Of a DNA stretch of 14,208 nucleotides, positions 1 through 6,047 are shown one piece after another; the first letter of the stretch is position 1, and each line of letters starts with the position of its first letter. The translations under genes were made by a program, and so were the position numbers. Under the pieces are notes generated by a model. That model was not told the DNA's origin, ran no database searches, and saw only the letters and a program-made list of their open reading frames with translations. Origin of the DNA: Clostridiales bacterium (GTDB lineage Bacteria > Bacillota > Clostridia > Caldicoprobacterales > DTU083); the NCBI GenBank assembly GCA_012512335.1, contig JAAZEK010000320.1, forward strand, positions 1 to 14,208, read 5' to 3'.

Positions 1-242
1 GGCTTATACCACTGATTTAGAGACAATAGGCTTTCTCCGCTGTTATTCATAAAGGTTTGAGGCTTAGCCAACACAACCTTGTGGTCACCTATGCGTCCTT
101 CTCCTAAAATAGCCTTATGCTTGATTCGATCTACGCGAATGCCATGAGCTTCCGCCAATAGATCTATAACATAAAAACCAATATTATGCCGAGTGCCATG
201 GTACCTGTCCCCAGGATTCCCCAACCCTACAATAAGAAACAT
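1..242 (-). CDS. pth: Peptidyl-tRNA hydrolase, N-terminal part (runs off left edge)
   Basis: Pth cleaves the ester bond of peptidyl-tRNAs released from stalled ribosomes, recycling tRNA in the cytoplasm. About 80 N-terminal residues are visible of a family that is usually 185-200 long; the rest lies left of the window. The protein opens with the family signature GLGNPG (residues 6-11), followed by TRHNIGF (17-23), which carries the catalytic His at about residue 19. The second signature, KPQTFMNNSG (60-69), forms part of the peptide/tRNA cleft. The ATG at 242 is preceded by a purine-rich AAGGAAG ribosome binding site. The gene lies 31 bases after prs on the same strand and is probably the last visible gene of a glmU-prs-pth transcript. 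In B. subtilis the ribosomal protein gene ctc sits between prs and pth; it is absent here. Identity is certain; only the 3' end is unseen. Confidence 0.96.
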   Translation of the reverse strand, partial: MFLIVGLGNPGDRYHGTRHNIGFYVIDLLAEAHGIRVDRIKHKAILGEGRIGDHKVVLAKPQTFMNNSGESLLSLNQWYK

Positions 243-273
243 ACTTTACTTCCTTTCTGTCTGTTAGGGAAAA

Positions 274-1230
274 TCAGTTAAACAAAGCGCTGACCGGCAA
301 TCCCTCATAAATTCTATTAACGGCTTCTGCAAACAGGGGAGCCACAGATAAGGATCTTATCTTACTTACTTGCTTCTCTGGAGGCAAGGGAATACTATTT
401 GTAACTACCAGCTCTTTAATCGGCGAATCCATGATCCGTTCAACTGCAGGGCCTGATAAGACTGCATGGGCTGCACAAGCATAAACCTCTTTTGCGCCGC
501 CTCTTTCTATCAGTGCCTTTGCTCCTTGTTGGATGGTACCAGCAGTATCAATCATGTCATCTATTAAGATTGCACGTTTCCCCTTAACATCCCCAATGAT
601 ATTCATAACCTCAGCTACATTTGGCATAGGTCTTCTTTTATCTATTATAGCAATAGGAGCATTTAACTTATGAGCAAAGTTTCTAGCTCGGGTTACACTG
701 CCTAAGTCAGGTGAAACTACTACCACATCATCTCCTACAAAGCCTCTTTCTATATAGTCTTTAGCAAGTATAGGCATGCTATACAAATTGTCCACAGGTA
801 TATTAAAAAAACCTTGAATCTGGGCAGCATGTAAATCCATGGTAAGCACCCTATCTGCACCTGCTGTTGTAATTATATCTGCTACCAGCTTTGCGGTAAT
901 AGGGTCGCGAGCCTTCACCTTACGATCCTGCCTAGCGTATCCGTAATAAGGTATAACAGCTGTAATTTGTGCAGCAGAAGCTCTCTTAAAGGCATCTATC
1001 ATTATTAATAGTTCCATTAAGTGAATATTCACTGGAACACAAGTGGATTGTACAACAAAAACATCTGAGCTTCGAACTGTCTCATAAATATCTACAGATA
1101 TTTCACCATCACTGAACATTGATACCTTGGAATTTCCTACAGGTACACCTACATACATAGCGATTTCCTTGGCTAGCTCCAAATTGGAGTTAGCTGAAAA
1201 AATTTTTATATTCTTCCCGTGGGGAGCCAT
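274..1230 (-). CDS. prs: Ribose-phosphate pyrophosphokinase (PRPP synthetase)
   Basis: Prs makes PRPP from ribose-5-phosphate and ATP, feeding purine, pyrimidine, NAD, His and Trp synthesis. The protein is 318 residues, the normal length of class I enzymes. The catalytic flexible loop YARQDRKVKARDP spans about 98-110, the DLH motif with its metal/ATP-contacting His lies at 132-134, KRRP at 198-201, and the ribose-5-phosphate/PRPP loop IDDMIDTAGT at about 223-232. The ATG at 1230 has a GGAGG ribosome binding site about 8 bases upstream, so the start is secure. The gene follows glmU by 35 bases and precedes pth by 31, consistent with one transcript. Its product PRPP is the effector known to inactivate the PurR repressor, which is encoded about 2 kb upstream in the same cluster. 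Nothing in the sequence looks unusual. Confidence 0.98.
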   Translation of the reverse strand: MAPHGKNIKIFSANSNLELAKEIAMYVGVPVGNSKVSMFSDGEISVDIYETVRSSDVFVVQSTCVPVNIHLMELLIMIDAFKRASAAQITAVIPYYGYARQDRKVKARDPITAKLVADIITTAGADRVLTMDLHAAQIQGFFNIPVDNLYSMPILAKDYIERGFVGDDVVVVSPDLGSVTRARNFAHKLNAPIAIIDKRRPMPNVAEVMNIIGDVKGKRAILIDDMIDTAGTIQQGAKALIERGGAKEVYACAAHAVLSGPAVERIMDSPIKELVVTNSIPLPPEKQVSKIRSLSVAPLFAEAVNRIYEGLPVSALFN

Positions 1231-1265
1231 TGTTTATCCTCCGTTTTGATTTATATTTATTAGTG

Positions 1266-2498
1266 TCACTTCTGTTCTCTTTTATCTACCCATCCATCTT
1301 TGTTAATTTGTCTTGCGCGGGCTATAGCAAGGGCTTTCGCAGGTACATCCTCAGTTATGGTAGAGCCGGCAGCCACATAGGCATTATCCTCTACCTTGAC
1401 CGGAGCAACAAGGTTTACATTGCAGCCAATGAAAGCCTTATCCCCAACCGTGACCTGTTGTTTTTGTTTTCCGTCATAATTGACGCAAACTACTCCACAG
1501 CCTACATTTACATCTTCCCCCAGCTGTGCATCTCCAATATAAGTTAAATGAGATACCTTAGAGCCATTTCCAATAACAGACTTTTTTACCTCAACAAAAT
1601 CCCCAATTCGCACATTGCTTCCTATGGTGCTATCAGGACGTATGTATGCAAAGGGACCTACAGTAGAATCTTGTCCTACTCTACTGTCTAAAATTACAGA
1701 TGATTCAATGCTAACCTGATCACTAATAACTGAATTTTTCAATCTGTTGTTAGGATATAGGATACAGCCTTCACCAATAACTGTGTTGCCTTCTAGTACA
1801 TTACCAGGATATATAAGGGTATCGCAGCCGATTTGTACGTCTGCACCGATATATGTTTGATTAGGATCTAAGAAGGTAATACCATTTCTCATATGATTCT
1901 CATTAATTTTTAGGCGCATTCGGGCTTCTGCAATTGCTAGATTTACCCGATTGTTGACTACAAGTAATTCACTGAGATCTGATGGATGAAAGCTTTGGAT
2001 ATCAGATTGCTGACTTTCTTGATTTATTAGCATGTCGTTTAGCCATTTAGTAGAAAAACAGCAAAGCTGATGTCTAAAAGATACATCACTTAAAGAAGAT
2101 TCCAGGGACATAACAGTTGCATCTAAACCTTGGCTATCCGTAAATCGGATTATGTTTTGTATGGTAGTAGCTGTAATCAAAGGCATATGGGCAGGAAGTA
2201 GTATAAGCATGTCAGCATCTTCAGCCAGATGGGTAAGTGCTTCTAGATCACTGAAGCTAGTAGTAGACATATCTATCAGTTCTGCCACATGAGATGTGGA
2301 AACATGCTCTTTAATTTGCTCCAAATTCTTATCAACGAGGATAGAAGGTGGTGTATATGTAATCTGTTGAGCAAGATTAATTGCATGATGAAGCATGCTA
2401 CGTCCACATACCTGATGCATAGGTAAAGGTATGCTGGATTTCATTGCATTATCATCAGCGCTAATAGCAGAAATAATTACGGAAATCGATTTTTCCAT
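1266..2498 (-). CDS. glmU: GlmU-type protein: intact glucosamine-1-phosphate acetyltransferase, degenerate uridylyltransferase domain
   Basis: GlmU normally has two activities: C-terminal acetylation of glucosamine-1-phosphate and N-terminal UTP-dependent formation of UDP-GlcNAc for the cell wall. From the ATG at 2498 (GGAGGG ribosome binding site about 10 bases upstream) the protein is 410 residues, against about 455 in typical GlmU. The C-terminal left-handed beta-helix of hexapeptide repeats (about 205-400) is well kept: RPDS near 287, VEVKKS near 302-307, SHLTYIGDA with the expected catalytic His at 317, and NYDGKQK at 340-346. The N-terminal domain is recognisable but eroded. The nucleotide-binding signature LAAGxGTRMKS reads SAISADDNAMKS, the PK.LH lysine is absent (PLPMH at 24-28), the QxGTAHA stretch is missing, and the Mg-binding Asp of GDxPL is replaced (AHMPL at 103-107). 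VNNR at 181-184 survives. I infer loss of uridylyltransferase activity with the acetyltransferase retained. A longer in-frame TTG start at 2540 is less likely. Confidence 0.9.
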   Translation of the reverse strand: MEKSISVIISAISADDNAMKSSIPLPMHQVCGRSMLHHAINLAQQITYTPPSILVDKNLEQIKEHVSTSHVAELIDMSTTSFSDLEALTHLAEDADMLILLPAHMPLITATTIQNIIRFTDSQGLDATVMSLESSLSDVSFRHQLCCFSTKWLNDMLINQESQQSDIQSFHPSDLSELLVVNNRVNLAIAEARMRLKINENHMRNGITFLDPNQTYIGADVQIGCDTLIYPGNVLEGNTVIGEGCILYPNNRLKNSVISDQVSIESSVILDSRVGQDSTVGPFAYIRPDSTIGSNVRIGDFVEVKKSVIGNGSKVSHLTYIGDAQLGEDVNVGCGVVCVNYDGKQKQQVTVGDKAFIGCNVNLVAPVKVEDNAYVAAGSTITEDVPAKALAIARARQINKDGWVDKREQK

Positions 2499-2579
2499 AT
2501 TTATGGCTCCCTCCAAACAATATAAATGATTCCACCGCAAGAACTCATTTTTGAATGTTCTACAGTCTTTATTTCATTC

Positions 2580-2608
2580 ATTATACCATTATACCGTGGT
2601 ATTGACAA
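2580..2608 (-). promoter_or_regulatory. Sigma-A-type promoter for glmU-prs-pth
   Basis: On the minus strand a -35 element TTGTCA (2603-2608) and a consensus -10 element TATAAT (2580-2585) are separated by exactly 17 bases. Transcription would start near 2573, giving a leader of about 75 bases before the glmU ATG at 2498. A second TATAAT lies inside the spacer (2588-2593) but has no good -35 partner. The site sits between the spoVG terminator and glmU, which supports glmU having its own promoter. Confidence 0.75.
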
Positions 2609-2647
2609 AAAAAGTTTATGAAGTAGAAAAAGTAGAAAAAAGCCAAA

Positions 2648-2687
2648 AAGAGCTATAGAGGAGAGTTTTCTCTCCTCTATAGCTCTT
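2648..2687 (-). terminator. Rho-independent terminator after spoVG
   Basis: A perfect 18-bp inverted repeat (2648-2665 and 2670-2687) encloses a TTTT loop. On the minus strand the stem is followed by TTT, a short GGC interruption and six more Ts, the layout of an intrinsic terminator. It begins 6 bases past the spoVG stop codon, ending the spoVG transcript and insulating the glmU promoter just downstream. Confidence 0.88.
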
Positions 2688-2693
2688 GCCAGT

Positions 2694-2954
2694 TTACTCT
2701 TCTTCCATACTGTTGTAGCGTTCTAACACGAGATCTTGTAGCCTTTCTCTCGTTTCAGAATTGATTGGGTGAGCGATATCCCGGTACTCTCCATCCGGGG
2801 TTTTTCGGCTGGGCATGGCTATAAACAAACCATTTTGTCCTTCAATTACCTTTATGTCGTGGACAACAAATTCGTTGTCAAAGGTAACAGAAGCCACTGC
2901 CTTCATTTTACCATCGCTTCCAATCTTACGAATACGAACATCAGTAAAGGTCAC
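2694..2954 (-). CDS. spoVG: SpoVG, RNA-binding septation/sporulation regulator
   Basis: SpoVG is a small RNA-binding protein that affects asymmetric septation, spore cortex formation and many stationary-phase traits. From the preferred start it has 86 residues, near the usual 85-97. The family core is plain: TDVRIRKI near the N-terminus, then VASVTFDNEFVVHDIKVIEG and FIAMPSRKTPDGEYRDIAHPI, followed by a C-terminal helix ending in acidic residues. I chose the GTG at 2954 because it gives the standard N-terminus and has a strong AGGTGG ribosome binding site 8 bases upstream. The open frame runs further upstream to 3125, but that extension overlaps the end of purR, has no SpoVG homology and would cover the sigma-H-like promoter. 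The gene follows purR, as in B. subtilis, though yabJ is missing between them. Confidence 0.96.
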   Translation of the reverse strand: MTFTDVRIRKIGSDGKMKAVASVTFDNEFVVHDIKVIEGQNGLFIAMPSRKTPDGEYRDIAHPINSETRERLQDLVLERYNSMEEE

Positions 2955-3024
2955 CCAAAACACCACCTTCCAGCCATACAAGTTGCACTCAGGTTGCTGC
3001 AATTTTGCACCTATTTTACTTGTA

Positions 3025-3053
3025 TTATTCGCCAAAAAACTGGATACTCCTTC
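3025..3053 (-). promoter_or_regulatory. Sigma-H-like promoter for spoVG
   Basis: On the minus strand, GAAGGAGTA (3045-3053) fits the sigma-H -35 consensus RNAGGAWWW with one mismatch, and GGCGAATAA (3025-3033) fits the -10 consensus RNNGAATWW fully. The spacer is 11 bases, as expected. The start would be near 3018, about 65 bases before the spoVG GTG. B. subtilis spoVG is a classical sigma-H gene, which supports the call. The site lies between the purR stop and spoVG. Confidence 0.7.
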
Positions 3054-3075
3054 TATATTATAGAAAGTTTTTATA

Positions 3076-3897
3076 TCAATTTGCAGTAATCCAATCAGCA
3101 GCAGATAATTCGATACGGTTTTCAACCTCGTTTATACCTTCCAATACCATAAGTGGGCTGTAATCTTCCACCAACTTTTCAATCGGTTCTTTGGTAGCAA
3201 TTACAACACCCGTTCCTACAATATCCACGTTAAACTCCTTAAGTAAATGTGCCATTCCACGAGCGGTTCCACCGCCCTTCATGAAGTCATCAATAATGAG
3301 TGCTCGACTTCCTTCCTTAATAGCACGCTTAGTGATAGACATGGTCTGAATTCTACGAGATGAAGCAGTTACATAATTTATGCTGACTAAAGGACCTGCA
3401 ACGGCCTGGCCATCTCGTCCCGCTACCACAACAGGACAGCCCAAGAAATGAGCGCTTGCTAGAGCTACAGGGGTCCCCTTGGTTTCCACAGTAAAAACAA
3501 AATCAGGCTGATTATCCATAAAACGAGTTGCCAATATTTCCCCTATTTGGTTTACTTGGTGGGGATCATGAAGTATATCGTTCATGTAAAGATATCCACC
3601 TGCCAAAATACGATTAGGGTCTGATAATTCATGACATAAATCAGCAATATAACTTGCTGAATCTTCCTTTTTAATTAATGGCACAAATCGAACTCCCCCT
3701 GCCGCCCCGGTTGTAGTAAGCAAATCACCTAGACGGAAAGCAAGTAAGGTATCACGAATGATGGCAATATCTTCACTTATAGTTGACTTGCCACAATGAA
3801 ATAATTCACTGAAGTAATTCAGAGTATAATTATGATTGGGATGGTTACACAAAATCCGTGTCATGGCGGCAATACGTTCATTTTTCTTGATTATCAG
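3076..3897 (-). CDS. purR: PurR, PRPP-responsive purine operon repressor (start codon uncertain)
   Basis: PurR is a DNA-binding repressor of purine genes in Firmicutes and is released from DNA by PRPP. It has an N-terminal winged-helix domain (the stretch containing YFSELFHCGKSTISEDI, with GAAGGVRF as the wing) and a C-terminal phosphoribosyltransferase-like effector domain. That domain carries SINYVTASSRRIQTMS and the PRPP-binding loop ALIIDDFMKGGGT (about 199-211). The first in-frame ATG is at 3864 (262 residues) but has no ribosome binding site. Homology to clostridial PurR N-termini (K-x-NERI) continues upstream through KKNERIAAMTRIL, and the frame is open back to a stop at 3919-3921. AAGGGG lies 9 bases before a CTG at 3897, giving 273 residues, so I prefer CTG; ATA (3894) or ATC (3891) are alternatives. 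The gene lies 26 bases after fabZ. No PurBox operator was recognised in this window. Confidence 0.93.
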   Translation of the reverse strand: MIIKKNERIAAMTRILCNHPNHNYTLNYFSELFHCGKSTISEDIAIIRDTLLAFRLGDLLTTTGAAGGVRFVPLIKKEDSASYIADLCHELSDPNRILAGGYLYMNDILHDPHQVNQIGEILATRFMDNQPDFVFTVETKGTPVALASAHFLGCPVVVAGRDGQAVAGPLVSINYVTASSRRIQTMSITKRAIKEGSRALIIDDFMKGGGTARGMAHLLKEFNVDIVGTGVVIATKEPIEKLVEDYSPLMVLEGINEVENRIELSAADWITAN

Positions 3898-3923
3898 CTC
3901 TATCAGCCCCTTAAAATTTTATG

Positions 3924-4364
3924 TTATTTGCCTGTTGGGTCAGTAAGAGCAAACATGATTTCCCCTTCTGATGCCAGTTCGCCATCTACTGTAGCTTTGA
4001 CTGATGCTTTACCCATAATACTCTTCATACGAATAATTTGGGCTTCCAGCTCCAATTTATCACCAGGCACTACCTGCCTGCGAAATCGAACCTTGTCAAT
4101 ACCAGTGAAGAGAGCTAATTTCCCTCTGTTCTCCTCGCTATCTAAAACGGCAACAGCTCCTAATTGAGCCAATGCCTCCAATATCAGTACACCAGGCATC
4201 ACTGGATAGTCCGGAAAGTGGCCTTGAAAAAATGGCTCATTGATAGTAATGTTTTTATATCCCTTGGCAGAATTTCCCGGAACCAGCTCTGTAACACAGT
4301 CCACTAACAAAAATGGGTATCGGTGGGGAATACGCTTCATTATTTCATTGATGTCGAGATTCAT
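3924..4364 (-). CDS. fabZ: (3R)-hydroxyacyl-ACP dehydratase FabZ
   Basis: FabZ removes water from 3-hydroxyacyl-ACP in type II fatty acid synthesis. The 146-residue protein is a single hot-dog domain of normal length. It opens with IMKRIPHRYPFLLVD (8-22). The active-site helix region FFQGHFPDYPVMPGVLILEA carries the catalytic pair His49 and Glu63. The ATG at 4364 is preceded by AAAGGA at a slightly long spacing. The gene starts 44 bases after the mbl stop and ends 26 bases before the preferred purR start, all on one strand, so it is probably co-transcribed from the mbl promoter; I saw no clear promoter in the mbl-fabZ gap. Nothing is unusual apart from its position between a cell-shape gene and purR. 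Confidence 0.97.
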   Translation of the reverse strand: MNLDINEIMKRIPHRYPFLLVDCVTELVPGNSAKGYKNITINEPFFQGHFPDYPVMPGVLILEALAQLGAVAVLDSEENRGKLALFTGIDKVRFRRQVVPGDKLELEAQIIRMKSIMGKASVKATVDGELASEGEIMFALTDPTGK

Positions 4365-4408
4365 AAAATTGGATTCCTTTCAAAAGATTGATTCACTAGT
4401 TATTCCAC

Positions 4409-5443
4409 TTAATATGCTACAGGGACACCCTTTTTATGCTCAAATACAGAGCCCTTGGAGTATATATCTAGGGATTCAAGGGCTTTGCCTGTCCCTAGGG
4501 CTACGCAGGAGATGGCGTCATCGGCTATGTATACAGCGATTTTAGTGCGCTCTTGTATTAGCTTGTCAAAGCCGTACAGCAAAGCCCCTCCTCCTGTCAT
4601 ACAAATTCCCTGCTCACTAATGTCAGCAGCTAACTCAGGCGGTGTTCTTTCCAATACAGAGTGGACGCACTCCAAAATGTTTTGCACTGGCTCTTCCAGG
4701 GCTTCAATCATCTCTTCAGAGGATACAGTAACGGTTTTAGGTAAACCAGAAACTAAGTTACGACCCGTAACATCCATAAATATTTCTTCTTTTCTGGGAT
4801 AAGCGGAACCGATATTTATTTTCATATCTTCAGCAGTTCTGTCGCCAATTAGAAGATTGTGTTTCTTACGCATATATTTCATAATCGCTTCGTCGAAATC
4901 ATTACCTGCAGTTTTGATGGTTTCAGAGAGAACCGCTCCTCCGAGAGAAATAACTGCCACATCGGTGGTGCCCCCACCAATATCTATCAGCATATGCCCA
5001 CAAGCCTTGGATATGTCTAAGCCAGCGCCTATTGCAGCTGCAATAGGTTCTTCTATGAGGTATATTCGGCCCGCACCTGCCTCTGCAGCAGCATCTAAAA
5101 CTGCGCGCTTTTCAACCTCTGTTACACCACTAGGCACACAAATAACAACCCTGGGCTTTCCAAATAAGCGTTTGCTGGAAACCTTTTGCAGAAAATATTT
5201 TAGCATCTTTTCAGTGATTTCATAATCAGATATGACTCCTCCTGAAAGAGGTCGTGTAGCTATAATATTGCCGGGAGTTCTACCTAACATTAATCGAGCT
5301 TCATCCCCTACAGCCAGCACCTGACCAGTGTTTTTATCGATGGAAATAACGGATGGTTCCTTTAGTACAATTCCCTTACCTTTAATATATACCAGCACGC
5401 TAGCTGTGCCCAAATCAATGCCGATATCTCTAAATCCCAACAA
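4409..5443 (-). CDS. mbl: MreB/Mbl actin-like cell-shape protein
   Basis: This is a bacterial actin that forms membrane-associated filaments and guides sidewall peptidoglycan synthesis. From the preferred start it has 344 residues, typical for the family. The phosphate-1 loop DIGIDLGTA lies at about 6-14, phosphate-2 IDIGGGTTDV at about 153-162, and the adenosine motif TGGGALL near 283-289. IEEPIAAAIGAG is also conserved. I chose the TTG at 5443 because it yields MLGFRDIGIDLGTA, matching family N-termini, and AAAGGTGA lies 8 bases upstream. The in-frame ATG at 5479 has no ribosome binding site and would add 12 residues. Mbl rather than MreB is suggested by its location just after spoIIID, as in B. 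subtilis, and by absence of mreC/mreD. The usual Asn after GTA is Ser here. Confidence 0.94.
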   Translation of the reverse strand: MLGFRDIGIDLGTASVLVYIKGKGIVLKEPSVISIDKNTGQVLAVGDEARLMLGRTPGNIIATRPLSGGVISDYEITEKMLKYFLQKVSSKRLFGKPRVVICVPSGVTEVEKRAVLDAAAEAGAGRIYLIEEPIAAAIGAGLDISKACGHMLIDIGGGTTDVAVISLGGAVLSETIKTAGNDFDEAIMKYMRKKHNLLIGDRTAEDMKINIGSAYPRKEEIFMDVTGRNLVSGLPKTVTVSSEEMIEALEEPVQNILECVHSVLERTPPELAADISEQGICMTGGGALLYGFDKLIQERTKIAVYIADDAISCVALGTGKALESLDIYSKGSVFEHKKGVPVAY

Positions 5444-5498
5444 TGGCAATCTCACCTTTCCAATACACATACTTTTCATAAGTTAATAGTTCATGTTA

Positions 5499-5527
5499 TT
5501 ATTCTATATAATTCGCCAAAATCCTCC
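5499..5527 (-). promoter_or_regulatory. Sigma-H-like promoter for mbl
   Basis: On the minus strand, GGAGGATTT (5519-5527) fully matches the sigma-H -35 consensus RNAGGAWWW, and ATAGAATAA (5499-5507) fully matches the -10 consensus RNNGAATWW, with an 11-base spacer. The predicted start near 5492 leaves about 50 bases before the mbl TTG. It lies right after the spoIIID terminator candidate. It would probably serve mbl-fabZ-purR, possibly reading into spoVG. Confidence 0.6.
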
Positions 5528-5539
5528 TTTTCCACAAAG

Positions 5540-5581
5540 AAAAACATGACCTTCGCAGCATGTAGCTGTATGCGTCATGTT
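5540..5581 (-). terminator. Probable terminator between spoIIID and mbl
   Basis: An 8-bp inverted repeat, AACATGAC/GTCATGTT (5543-5550 and 5574-5581), encloses a second short stem CAGC/GCTG. On the minus strand it runs into TTTCTTT. It would end the spoIIID transcript and insulate the mbl promoter. The internal loop makes it weaker than the spoVG terminator. Confidence 0.55.
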
Positions 5582-5711
5582 AATCTTTCTTTTCATTGTA
5601 TTATTGCACATCTCATATGCTCTCTCTGTCTATAAAATCCTTTGTTTTACTCAGGATGACAGATTTTTGTGGGATACCTGAATAGTCACTTTTTTATCGT
5701 AATTGGAATCA
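5582..5711. other. Gene-free stretch after spoIIID
   Basis: The spoIIID-mbl gap (5444-5711) holds the mbl ribosome binding site, the sigma-H-like promoter, the terminator candidate and this AT-rich remainder. A weak TCAGG/CCTGA inverted repeat (5651-5681) has a loop too long for a terminator. I see no gene or RNA here. Confidence 0.5.
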
Positions 5712-5972
5712 TTAGTCTGCCAGACCACTTGACTTATATTTAATGCGGGTTGCTCTGCCGCCTCTTATGTGTCTTTCGGCTTTATTTTGTTCTAGTACCT
5801 TTTTTACTTCATCTGAAATAGTGGGGTTTATCTTCGGAAGGCGTTCCGACACGTCCTTATGTACAGTGCTCTTGCTCACTTTAAACACTTTTGCTGCTTC
5901 CCGCACGGTTGCCTTCGATTCAATTATGTAATGTGCAATCTCTAGAGCCCTCTCTTCAATATAATCCTTCAA
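5712..5972 (-). CDS. spoIIID: SpoIIID, sporulation transcriptional regulator
   Basis: SpoIIID is a small DNA-binding protein that, in the mother cell, activates or represses sigma-E-dependent genes and helps bring about sigma-K expression. The 86-residue protein matches the family throughout: a DYIEERALEIAHYIIE opening, the helix-turn-helix TVREAAKVFKVSKSTVHKDVSERLP (about 22-46), INP, and the basic C-terminal segment RHIRGGRATRIKYK that contacts DNA. It starts with TTG at 5972, 8 bases after a GGGGGG ribosome binding site. A nearby ATG at 5979 is out of frame. The gene lies between spoIIQ (75 bases upstream) and mbl. Its ribosome binding site is inside an inverted repeat (see 5981-6022). I saw no certain sigma-E promoter. 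Confidence 0.97.
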   Translation of the reverse strand: MKDYIEERALEIAHYIIESKATVREAAKVFKVSKSTVHKDVSERLPKINPTISDEVKKVLEQNKAERHIRGGRATRIKYKSSGLAD

Positions 5973-5980
5973 AATCCATT

Positions 5981-6022
5981 CCCCCCTACACTTACTATAT
6001 TTAAATAATTATGCAGGGGGGT
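5981..6022 (-). promoter_or_regulatory. Inverted repeat covering the spoIIID ribosome binding site
   Basis: On the minus strand CCCCCCTGCA (6013-6022) can pair with TGTAGGGGGG (5981-5990) in a 10-bp stem with one G-U pair and a loop of about 22 bases of mostly A and T. The 3' arm is the spoIIID ribosome binding site itself. No T-run follows, so it does not look like a terminator. It could only act if transcription starts upstream of 6022, for example by read-through from spoIIQ. Confidence 0.5.
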
Positions 6023-6047
6023 TGAGTTATAGAATGCAATTACAAAA

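Noticed and set aside
2955..3125. N-terminal extension of spoVG upstream to 3125
   Set aside because: The extra 57 residues have no SpoVG homology, overlap the end of purR and span the sigma-H-like promoter; the GTG at 2954 has a strong ribosome binding site.
5651..5681. TCAGG/CCTGA inverted repeat after spoIIID as a terminator
   Set aside because: The stem is only 5 bp with a loop of about 21 bases and no T-run follows; the repeat at 5543-5581 is better.
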